Source of the DNA: Trogon surrucura
Taxonomy: Eukaryota > Chordata > Aves > Trogoniformes > Trogonidae
DNA: 64,000 nt
Reading direction: 5' to 3'
Assembly: GCA_020746105.1 (NCBI GenBank)
Contig: CM036658.1
Coordinates: 35,271,004 to 35,335,003, forward strand
The translations under genes and the position numbers were made by a program. The first letter of the stretch is position 1. The number at the start of each line of letters is the position of its first letter. Of the stretch, positions 50,004 to 62,174 are shown piece by piece. The notes below the pieces were generated by a model. The model searched no databases and had not been told where the DNA came from. It was given only the letters and a program-made list of their open reading frames with translations.

Positions 50004-51334
50004 GAGAGGAATCCTGAGTTCCGCAGTTTTTGTCTTTGTTTCATAACGAATCATCTTCAAAACAGCAGTAAGTCCACTATCACATGGTGAATATTATGTT
50101 TGGGGACAAAGGGGGATGTCTTGCTAACCAAAGGTATCAGTAAATTAAAAAAGGCTCTTCAGAAACAGTATGCATCCTCCCTTCTGGTACTTTAATTTTG
50201 CAAAAAAGACGACAGTGGTTTACACCGAATCTCCTGAACCACAGGGGACTTACCCATACACTTTACCAGCATCAAGCCAAGAACACATTTTTTTACATTA
50301 GAGAAAAGAAATATAAGTAGTACGCAACTGGAGACATGCTTGACAACAGGTCAAAAAGCATCAGTGTTACAGATAAGTCTGAAAAAACTGCTATTGTCAG
50401 TGTTAAAGACCTTGCTAGTATCACATATAGGTTCTCAGAGCTCTCTAAGGTCATACATTCCCAGGAGTCTTAAACAGTTAAAATAGTGTTAACTTCAATC
50501 TTTTAACTAGTTTTTCTCTGCTGGAGTTGAAATTCCACAGATCCCATTTTCAGAAAAGTGGCATCCAGCTCACATTGGGACAAACTCTTCAACAAATTAT
50601 AACAGAAGTAGCTCTGAGTTTGAAAAAGTCTGTTTCATTAAGTGTCAGCACAGTCTAGCTCTAAAAGAAAGCCTATTTACTCCACAGGATTTGTTTCGAC
50701 AGGCTGTTCATTTAAACTCTGCTGCCCATATTTTAAATGTAGGCATTAAAAAAGAACAGCATAACTAAGAATAAAATTACACAGGCATAAAACAATCATC
50801 CACGTCCAGAAATGAACTTGGCGAAAACGGCCAAAACTTGAAAGGAGAGAGTTTATAAGAAGAGCTATATTGTCTCACAGCCAAAAAGAAGCAAAAATTC
50901 TTGCTTTGCACTGTAGGTAACTAAAGATACTACATTTTCCCAGAACTAGTGTCATTTCACCTCCTCTCCCACTACCAAAAATATACTGGAACTAACTCAG
51001 ACCTATTTCCAAATACACAGATCAGCAACCAGCACCTCTAACTCCTGAGGTCCTGGTATCAAAGACCCCCACATCTCTGCCTGAAAGATCAAAAACCTAT
51101 TTCACTGTTCCATTATACAGATAAAACATTAAAGAACAAGAACATGGGGTTATTAGGTTATTTTAAAACCAGCTCGGAAGTCAAACAGGATGTTCATCGG
51201 CTTGTTTCACTCTGCAGGCATGTTATACCATTCAACACTGAACAGACCTTCAAGTCAGTTCTCAACTTTTAACCTTCAGAACTTTATTCACTGTTTCGCA
51301 AAGTTTTTGGGCAAAGCAGCAGAAAAATAGTTTT

Positions 51335-51366
51335 CAGTATTTAAATATTCCAGTATTTAAATATTT
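51335..51366. repeat. 16-bp tandem duplication, AT-rich
   Basis: CAGTATTTAAATATTC is followed directly by CAGTATTTAAATATTT, one mismatch in 16. Each unit contains the palindrome TATTTAAATA. Confidence 0.9.
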
Positions 51367-54300
51367 TTTTACAGCAAATCCTGCTTAAATACTACACAAA
51401 ATGCATGGTTACTACACTTAGTTCTACAAGACAATGCCTCAGCTAAAAAGATCTGTAAGTGCTCAGCCTATACTTAGCAAGTAACAGAAGAGCTTTACAG
51501 CTCTCTTACTCTAGGCAGAGAGCGCACATCAGGAGTAGCTACCAAAGGCTAGAAGTAGCTGTATCTGCAGTAAACTTGTTAATTTAAAGGAAAAAAAAAA
51601 TATTAAAAGAACATTGGTTTGAGACAATGACTGCAGAAGTTCATTTAATCATACCAGACCTCCAGAGCTTGATGCTGCAAAAACTTTAAAAAAGCCAGTG
51701 TATGGGAAGACTGGAAAAGTTAAAGATGAACTTTAAGACATAAACCTGCAAACCACTTTCTTTAAAGTCCATGTCACCAGGAGACAACAGGCACAAAAGG
51801 AAGGCGAGATCAGGATACTGCAAATAAAATACGAAGAGCAGCATTCTGACACTGAGGATCTGCCATCAAGCATCATTTGACTGATGATGAAAAGAGCTTG
51901 TAATACAGAAACTATTGGAATGGGAATATCTCCCAAGCCTACGACAACCTGCTAGCAGAAAAATAGCATATAGATTACGTGACCTGTGCCACACAAGTGT
52001 GTACAAGTTCAGACTTTTCTTTCTCTACCGTGCATCTCGAAAGTGCATGCAACAGCTCGATAAGGGTTATTCTCCTCGCACAACAGTTTACTGGAAAATG
52101 GACTCAGCGTAGGCAAGTACCAAACGTTCTCTTCTCTCAGTCTGAACTCCCTACAGCAGCAAGGACAACTACTGAAGTAGGGTCCGTCAGGCACATCTCT
52201 GAATAACCTCCACTGAAGCTACGAGTTCTCAGTAGGTTGCTAGAAGGTCAAACAACTGCAGCAGACAGGCTTGAAACAGATATAAGTCAGGTGTTAAGAC
52301 TAAAATTCATTGTATTTTTTTCACCAGTGTAGGATCAAAGTTTTTTACACTTTGTTTTTAACCGAGATCTAAAACAGATCCAGTAGAAAAAAAAGCCAAA
52401 TGCAGAATGCTGCCATATCCACCCCTACTAAACTCAGACAAAATAACTCATTTTCCTCTGGGATCTGTGGACAATGACAAGCAGCTCTCATTCAAAGCCG
52501 TATGATGACTTCATCTAGTTCAAGAAATTGCTAAAAATGTTTAGGCACAAAAAGTGCTTAAACACAGAAAGGTTCTCATGTAGCAAAGGCTGTCCTCACC
52601 ATAAAGACATCCCATATGGTAACTATTTTTAGACTGTTAAGTATCAGAGGTTAGAGAAATCACATGGGTGTCTCCAAACTACGGGCTCCTCAGCTGATTT
52701 CTATCCTTTGCATAAAGGCAAGTTGGAATAATTTTTAGAACTAACATAGCTCAAACTCAAGAACAGTGTCTCCTTCAAAGTGTCTTTAGCTTCCATGAGT
52801 AAACACTCTTTCTAGTAAGGACCTAAAAGGAAAGCAAGCCTGTAACTTTTGACAAAAATACCTAGAGCATTCAAAGCACATCAGCTGAGTTATATTCAAG
52901 CTGGTTCTAATTCACTGCAGCTGCATCTAATGAACCACAAAGAAAAGCTTATTACAACAATAAAAGCAACACAGCTCAGAGCTCAGTGCCGGAACACTCT
53001 CCAAGTTTCCAGTATCCTTCAGTTGGCTGTACGGCAGCTAAGTACATCAGCATATCAGCTACTCAATGATCTCTGAACTGCAGCTAAACATGAAAACCGA
53101 CACAGACCACAATTGCCCTCCATTTGTGATCTCCTGGATACATAACCAAGGAGGTAGCATCTGCTACCCGATATATTCAGATGGTTGCTGGCAGAGAATA
53201 TATGCACTTCCCTTAATCCCTGAAGTATTCACCTGCTTTAGAAACTGAAAAACAAAAGTCCTTTTTGTAAAGGTAACTCATACACAGACTTCAACACAGG
53301 AGCTTGTGATCAGCCACACTGAAATCAGGTGAACCACCCAAGCTGCCTGCAGGACTTTCAAGCTCACCTTTCCAACAAATGACTATGAGGGATCTAAAAA
53401 TATCAGGTCTTGATGCAACTTGGACAGATGTTGGTAAGAAAAGCATTTGTTCTACACAAAGAAAAAGTAATTAAGGTTTCCCCCACAAAACTACATAAAA
53501 GTTATATTTAAAATTAACAGAAGTATACACTAAGTCTTAGTGACAGATTACTAAACTCAAGACTGCGGAGTTGTCTCCCCCAGTAACTTCTCAAACCTGA
53601 GCTTGAGGAGTTTCATGCTAACAACTGGCAGTCATCAACTACGCTTCTGACATACTAGTATGTTTTTAAGAAGTTCACTGTTTAAGACCAGTGTTGCATC
53701 AGGAAGTTCACGATATTCTCCTCCAAAATTTTACAAGCATTTTTCCAATCTTAACACTTCTGGTCTCCAGAGTGTCTGAGTGTATCATTTGACTGCAAGT
53801 TATCTAGTTTCAAACAGAATTGTATACAAAATACAGACATCTAAAAACATACTAAGTAATATGAAGTATTCAAGATCAAGTTAAATCCATTTACTTCATC
53901 ATCATCTTTCATCTTCTACAACAGAAAGGGGAGAGAGAAGGGGGAACATGGTACAGGAGAAGAATCAGCAAATACTCAGTGCAGGACTGATCCATACTGG
54001 ATGCCTCAATAAGCACAGTCTATATAGAAAAATCAGTAAGATTCAAGGTCTCCCATCTCTCACAACAGCGAAGTCACACCTATGATGAACACAAGAAATC
54101 ACACCAGTTTACTTGAGAGCTGCATTCCCTGTTTCACAGTCGCATTTACCACAAGGGAAGATTCATAAATCCTCTGGGGAGACACAGATTGAGGGAGGGA
54201 CAAAAACATTTTTATTTCAGGAAGTTACAACAGGCTTTGAGGTTTCTACTCCATTAGTCAAAGAAAACATACAATTAAATCAGCAACCTTAAGTAGGAAG

Positions 54301-56283
54301 TCAGGTACACCTCAGGGAAGAGAGGCAGATCAACCACATACCAAGCTGTAACACACAGCAGTGATGCCTTTAAACAGTCTTCCAGATGAAGAGACATTAA
54401 CAGGTATTTCAGAAGTAGGTTAGTATGCTCAAGCACTACAGTCTAAAATTAGAAAGACTGTATCCCCCAGAATTGCTCTTGTATTTATCTTCCTTTCTGA
54501 TTCTTCACACAGCACCAAAACCACTCCACTCATCCAGAATTAAAAGTAAAATAAGATACCCATGAGCACTATCCATTCAGTGATGCTCTTCCTCACAGCT
54601 GACTTATGACACTGGCAAGCACGCATTTCTCCCCCTTCCATCCTCCACAGGCTCCCAAAAACAGCAGAAACAGTGTTAGATGGGAAACAGTCTTTGAGCA
54701 TTAAATTAGAAACTAATATAAAATGGCAGAGAAAAAACAAAACAATCCTTAGTTCCAATGTTTAAAAAAAAAAGTAAATGGTGCAGTCTCCCAACTGTCA
54801 CACCAGTCTGTTACATTCTAATTTGCTTATGCAAAGTACAGATTGTTATATTTCTCTACAGAATACACTATAGTAAGTGGATTAGCTACACCGACTAACA
54901 TTATTAGCAAGACTCTTAAGCACTAAGAAGTAGTATGACTCTGGAGTGGATTTTTGCATTTATTGAGACAGGTGGTAGAACAGTAGCAGCAGGAATCTTT
55001 CAATAGACCTCAGAAAGGAGTAAGTGGTAGAAGTGTTTCAGCCAGTTGAGAGAGCCCACTTGACAAGCAAGTGGAGAAAAGTGGCATCAATTGTTTTGCA
55101 AGCCTATCACAATTGGATTACCTGACCCAGAATAAACTGCACCCGTGTATACTGACCTAGCAGATTCTGTTCAGCACAGGGAACAATCTGCTCCTAGGGA
55201 CTGCTTGTTCCTGCTGGTTTTTAGCAAAGTGTTTGTGATTCAGCACATAATCATGGGATCTTGGGAGTCCGTTATGGAGGGTAACACTATCACCTCTATG
55301 AAACAAACTCCTTCAACCCATGAAGCTGTGTGCCCCAAAGACTGATGCTGTGCAAGACTGAAAAACAGAAAGAGTACTGGTCACGTTTTTCTAACTAGAA
55401 ATAGATGCTCCTGAAGAATTTCTTCTTTTTTTAAAGTAAAGAAAGAACTGAAGAGCCAATACTGCAGTATTTTATCATTAATAGTCACAAAAAGCAGCTT
55501 CAAGAAGAGGAGAATATCCCAAGTCAAAACATCCCTAAATGTTAAGACATATCAGCACAAAGAAAAGTAATGACAGTGAGAAATGAACAAAATCATCAGG
55601 TGAGCTCTAGGACGCCGGGAGCACTTCATTACACCAAATCTCTATTTTCAAGCCTCGCATGTTTGAATCATTCATTTACTCCTTTATAAGGATTGATAAC
55701 TGATAACTTTTTTAACCTGCTATACAGTCAGAAGTATCCCAACAGCTTCTAGGAAATGGCTTTCAGAGACATGCTAGTATACCCAAGACTGTAAGTGGTA
55801 CTGAGTGATGTAATGAAATCACTGCTTCTTGAAAGACCATGCCTCTCTCCACCCTGTCTGGAAACCCAGGCAGTACACACCATACTTTTTCTCAAGCTAG
55901 AGGGCTTTGTGGGGCTTTCTAAACTTAGTACATCATCTATGTCTTGTAACCAAGTGAAATAAGACTAATGTCCTAGTAAGGGGCACTAATGCTTAATGCC
56001 AGCATTTATCCAATGCAGCATCACCTGCAAAAAGTAAAATTCAACATTAAAAAAATACTATCTTAATTGAATTTTAATTATTAGATATTTCAGAATCTAT
56101 GCATAGAACACACAAAAAAAGAGACCTTTCATCTGCAAGCCTGATTTTGGAAACCCTGCATGTTTTACCTCCCACAGGTCCTCCAGCAGTAACAACTTCT
56201 GCTTCCCAGACACCTTCCAAAGTGGAAATTCAGTTCAATAAAGAACCATATATACACTACTCCTAGAATACCTGACCAACTAA

Positions 56284-56745
56284 ATCACAGAATCATGGGG
56301 TGTTTGAGCTTGAAAGTGATCTCTGGCAATTACCTGGTCTAACTCCCCTGCTTGAAAAGGGCTACCTAAAGTCAGCTCTCCAGGACGATGTCCAGGCATC
56401 TTCTGAGCACCAATAAGGTGGGACACTCCACCACCTCTCTGAGCAACCCACATCAGTCAGTCACCTTCACAACAAAGTCTGTTGTCTGATGTTCACATAG
56501 AGCCTTCAGTGTTTCCGTCTGTGCCCAATGTCAATGGTCTTATTGCCAGGCACCACTGAGAAGAGCTTGGCTCCATCTATGCACTCTCCCAGGAGGTATT
56601 TATAAACATTAATGAGATACCCCTGCAGCTCTTCTCTAGACTTAACAGTCCCTCAACCTTTTCTCATAGAAAAGATGCTCCAGTCCATCATCTGTCACAG
56701 GACTCTCTCCAGTATGTCCATGTCTTTCCTGAGCTCAGGACACAA
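56284..56745 (-). mobile_element. Old CR1 3' fragment (-)
   Basis: AATCACAGAATCATGGGGTG and the TGGTCTAACTCCCCTGCTTG segment mark the 3' end. The sequence then follows the CR1 3'UTR and ORF2 C-terminus (CTCCATCTATGCACTCTCCC, TTAATGAGATACCCCTGCAG, CTTTCCTGAGCTCAGGACAC). Divergence and small gaps make this one of the oldest copies in the window. Confidence 0.88.
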
Positions 56746-59700
56746 GAAGAGAGTGTTCACTTCTAAGCGGGTAGAAGCTTCACTAAATAGAAAGTTCTAT
56801 TTGTTTAATTTCTAATAACCAAACACAGAAACCTACCTCAAGAATATGAACAAGAGCAAAAACAGCTGGAAGTACATTAATGGATCTGAAACCCTATTTA
56901 TGTAAGGTACTACTGGATGCTAACTCAGTACTTTTTTAATAATCTGTACTATAATAAGAATGTGATGCAATAGCCTCAACCCTCCACTGTCACTCCCCAA
57001 CAAATTGACTATCAGAGCATTTTGGAGAAGTTTTGAAGAATTATTAACTTAAGAAGACTGTTCCTGTTTCTAAGTGACGTGTAATGTTCTATCTTTACAA
57101 TATGGGCAAAAGTCACTGGAAGTCTTCCAATGCCATAATAGCTGGAGTATTTCCCATTTCAGTGGCTTGACAAAGAACCAAAACTCCAGAAGACCTGAAC
57201 TGAGAAAACTAAAGTCCCCAGGATACACTTGCAAAGGTTTCCTTGAAAGATGGGGAGAATACAGAGATATCCGCTTTCAGTCATTAATAATACAAACCCT
57301 GGATACTATTACCCTGGACGGTATGTTCAAATTTGGCAAGACATTAATCCAAAAACCTTGGTTCTCCCACCTCTCAGATGCTGTGAAAGCACTTATTTCA
57401 CTGATGTCAGGCACAAGCACTTAAAGCACACTCTGCTAAGTCTCAGAGCTTGGCAATGACCCCTTGTATCATTACCAGCAGTACACATACACAGAGATAT
57501 GAATCATGAAGGCAGGAAAAAAATACAAACTATAATCCTGGTTAATTACCCTGGGCACTATCAGGTGAAATATCTAACAATCTTGCAGTCTTTTCTGATT
57601 TTTTGTATCAATAATTGCTGAAGTTCCAGCTGCAACTCTAAACACACTCAAAAGGCAACTTTCTTTATATCTCACGTTTCAGAAGTCCAAACCATACAGT
57701 GTTTGCACAAAAATGGGAAATCCCAGATTTGACAGTGGTATGCAGTAGATGTATATAGGCATCAAAAGTTACTGATAATAACCAGCATCATCAGTTTATG
57801 TCTGAAATCTAAGGCAAAGCATTTGTTTCCTGACACTGTTTCAATAAACCCATGGCACAAGAAATATTGCGACAAAAATGCTGTTTCTTCAAACGGGTTT
57901 CCTTTAATCTTTCATATGTCAGTACCAACAATCAATTCTAGCAGATAAATTGTCAAATAAGATACTTCTGAAAGTTTCTCTTTATATTCTCTGTGAGAAT
58001 AGGGAAAAAAAAAAAAAATCGCACTTTAAAAAGTGCTGCTTTCATCAGGAGTTCAAAAATAAGTAAGTCCAGCCTCATCTTCATTGTAGCTTTGAAAATA
58101 CTTGTTCTAAGACTACCTGCTTCCCTTTGAAACTGTGTGCATTCAATATCAGGTTTTGACAAACCAGATACTGAACCAGTACACTGTGCACCATACCACC
58201 TGGCATGTAAAGAGAAACTTGACCTAAAAAAACAACAAAAAACCCTACACCAAACAAAAAACACACCATAAAACTGTGCCAGGTTGTGTCAACATGCTAC
58301 CTCAACTTTACTTCTCCCAAACCACCACCCTACCCAATCCCTTTTATTAAATCACTTTTTAGAGTAATTTCATGCATATCAAGTGTTCCACTGCCATTTA
58401 AATTTGTTTATATTGAATTTCTTTCAATCCATTAACTTAGTGAGTTAAACTCTTACCTTCCTCCTCAGCACAATCTGTCATACCAGGGTAACACTGTCTC
58501 ACAACCAGGAAATCTCACATAATGAATGATTCAAGCTTACTGGAAGTGTTAACGGGTATGAGGCACAAAATAGTAACTTTTCTTTAGCTCATAACACACT
58601 TCGTTTTTGTACAGATTGCCAGAGTGCTTTTAATTTTATTTTCTATTCTTTGCACCAGCTCAGCTGAACTGGCACACAGGACAAAGTTTTGGCACAGAAT
58701 TAAGTTATTTAAACACTGTGACAATTATACACAACTTAAAACAGATGGCCAGTTCTCCTGCGAGTTTAAGACTTAAAGAATAAGCCATGCAAGCCTGGAT
58801 GTGCTCACTAGGCCTGTTTCTCTGATAAGCTAAGAAACTTAATGAATCCGCCAACTGCAGTTATTGTTCTAAACCTATAGGTCTAGTAGATTTACTCTGA
58901 AAAACTACCTTACACAGGCTCAGTCTGTCGTCCACCTCCTCCTCATCACCATCTACTACTGAAACAGATGCCAGATAACTACAATTTCTTCTACTCAAAA
59001 GAAACTGTTGAAATCTGTTAAAGAACAGGAGTTCCTATCTGTGCGACAAAAGCAAAACCGGTGAACATCCATCAAGCCAGCAAGATTAGAGTTTCTGTCC
59101 AAGGTACTCGAGTATTGCTCAAACCATACAGTCCTTTCAGTTCAAACTTTGATCCACTAAGGACAAAGATAATTGAATGTGGTTTTAACTCTTGGGATTT
59201 TTTTTCTCTCACACAACTAGAACACAAACCTATCAGAAGAAACAGCCAACTCTCTAAATCAAAGTGCCTATTATATTTCCAGGTTCCACTAGAACCCAAG
59301 CAGTCCTGCACGCAGGTAACTGAGGACTACCTGTTAACAGTAAAGCCCAAACACAGAGGAAAAATAAGAGTTCCTCTAACAATTCTGTAAAATAGTATGA
59401 AGATGAAAGACTTCCTACTCCCAAAACACTTCCAAAGGTTGCAGCAACAATGTGGAGGCAGTCGTGGCAAAGGTGTATCTTGTGATCCAGCAATAGCTTT
59501 TACAGACTCAAAGACAAGCCCAGTACACATTTTCTCAGCCATCAATTGCCTTCAGTCTCCACAAGTTTATTAGATGATGTTGTTGTTGACAATAATACAC
59601 TTTACTCCTCTTCTGCAGCACCGGAGTCAATTTTTTCTTCCCACGTAACATCAATGTAAACTACTGTCTAGACAGGGCAACAGTGCCCTCTGAAAAGTAG

Positions 59701-61358
59701 AGATAAAAGCAAACTACAGACACACTTTCCTGTTATTGATATTCTGACAAGATCAAAAAGACCTCCACATTTAGTCCTTCTACTGGACACATTCTTCTAA
59801 TGCAGGCCCTCAAAATAAGAATTTAGCTAGTATTGCAATTTCAGAGCTTTCACAAAAACAACCTTCAGTAACTATTATATTCTTCTCTTTCAACTCACAA
59901 TATGCGAAGTAGATTACAAATAAAACAGTAATTTCAAAAAGAACTCTCAGGCACGTACTTTACACCATAACAAGTCTCCAACTGCAGCCCAACAGCCTGT
60001 AGAGGAAACAAAAAAAAAGACAAATACTCATGGTGTTAGCACAGGATTCTGAACTACTGCCCAAGTTGCATTTTTAAATGCAAGGATATTAACTACTCGT
60101 GGCTAAGACAGAAAGCACAGTAAACATTTCAGTAAGTTAGAAAAATTTAGTTTGCAGATCTTTACTTCATAGTTCTTTTTGTTGAGAATAAGAATTATAA
60201 AAAGCAGAACTAAAAACAGCCAGTGAAAACAAGCTCTTAAAAATCAAAGACTTATATCTTAATATAGAGCGAGGAAAAACTACTCTGAGCATTTTTTTTT
60301 TAAGTGCTAGCACATTGGCTGATTACACAATGCTCACTTTAAAACTGTGGAAGTTAATTAAACTCACCAACAGTGCCAGAGACTTTGGACATTGGCAGTC
60401 TCTACCAATGCCCAAAGAAACAAAAAGAAATGCAGAAAGAAGACACTGAAAATGTGGGCCTGCTGCCGAACGAGGCAGTGACCATGGAAGACGCTGACAT
60501 CACCTATGCCTTCCTCACTTTTCCTCTTTAATGTCAAGACCAGTACCAATACTAGATGGAGGGAGGTAAAGATGACAGAATCAGACCCTTTTCAGAGGTA
60601 TCCAGTGTCAGGACAACACATGATGCTTAAACATATGAAACCTTATTCTCACAGTGAACATGGACAAGCACTGAATGAGGATGCAGAGCATCTCTGGGCA
60701 GAACAGGAAATATCCAAAACTCAGCTGGGCATTGTCCCAGGCAGACTGCTCCAGGTTCACCCTGCTTTGAACTGGGGGTTGAAAACAAACAAAAAAAAAG
60801 TCTCCCAGTGTGCCTGACCACTTTTGCAATTCTAAATCATTTCAGTCATTAATATAACTGAAATACCTTTGCTAGCTTTTAGTGAACTGAAAAAAATCTG
60901 AAATGTTCAGTAGAGAGCTGTTAACCAGTAGCACCAGCTATAGTCATTAAAACGTCACTGAACTCAAGCAAAATACATGAAGTCTGTGTCCTGTTTTCCT
61001 GCAACTAGCAAAAAGCATTACTGACAAGTTTCTACCATCCATAAATGGTGGCAACTTAGAGTAATAGATGGCTACATGATGGATCCCTATCTGCAATAAG
61101 AAAAGAGAGTTCATTTATATTATATTTAAGGAGCATTCAAATGCATTTGCAGGTACAGGAATACATTATGGTAAATCTACACATTATCCTTTACTTTCCA
61201 CAACTGTGTCAACATCAGTAACAACACAGAAGATAAGACAATGAAAAAGAGGGGAACAGAGACTTTAGGAGTACCCAAGACCTAAATTCTCAGTCCAAGG
61301 TCATGCTATGAAAACTTCAAACTAGTAACACCATTTTTTCCTTAAGCTTATAACCCTG

Positions 61359-62174
61359 TGTCGCGGGTTAGGGCTGGGCCGGCCACTAACGCGGACAGAC
61401 GCTCTCTAACCCCCTCTTCCCCTCAAACAGGAAGAGAAAAGGGAATGAGGCAGAGAGCCTTACAGGTTAGGGAAGAAAAACTAGAACAGCTTTAATGAAA
61501 ATAATGGAAATAATGGTGAGAAGATAAAAGTAAAGAACTATATACAACTATAGATAGCAGCTCGATATCAAATCTGACTCCCTCCCCCGACAGCAATCCC
61601 CACTGGTGCTGCAGAGCAGGAGGCACTGCGGAAACCCCAGGCTCAGCGGTGGCGGGAGCTGGATACAGGGAGCTGGATTCGGGAACTCAGGATCCGGATC
61701 AAAATCAGGAGGTCAGATGGAGTCCTCTCTGGACACCGGCCATCACAGAAAAAAGGGGCGAATGAGGCGAAGAAAAGGCAGCGAAAAAGGGACGAAACTC
61801 TCTTGATCGCTCAATTTATACTAGATACGACGTATATGGGATGGAATACTCTCGTTGGTCACCTGTCCTGTCTATTACCCCCCAGAGGTGCAACCTTTTA
61901 CTTCCTTGTGCCCCCTCTTACTACCCAGCACCCCCAGCGTGGCACACAAGAGCCAGCAGTGGCCTTGGTCACTGTATGAATAAGTATAAGCAAGAGCCTT
62001 TCTACATACCAGTCCCAGGCAGTGACTGTAAACATCAGGTGTTGTCACTGCCAGTAGCACACACTGTCTGCAAAAACATGCTGCTGACTTCAGAACGTGC
62101 AGCCTTTTAGAAGACACTAAACTGGAAAGTAAAAGTCACTAACCAGGACGGGGTTTTTAGCTAAACCTAGGACA
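61359..62174 (-). mobile_element. Solo LTR (family 2), younger copy, minus strand
   Basis: 816 bp, flanked by CCCTG (61354-61358) and TCCTG (62175-62179), a 5-bp duplication with one mismatch. On the minus strand it begins TGTCCTAGGTTTAGC and ends CTAACCCGCGACA. An intact TATAAA is on the minus strand (61820-61815), and an ATTAAA polyadenylation-type signal (61496-61491) lies downstream in the same orientation. CpG sites are largely kept (GCGGG, ACGCGGAC, GACGCTC), unlike the copy at 49215. Open frames in this stretch (61606, 61841, 61875) are not genes. Confidence 0.88.
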
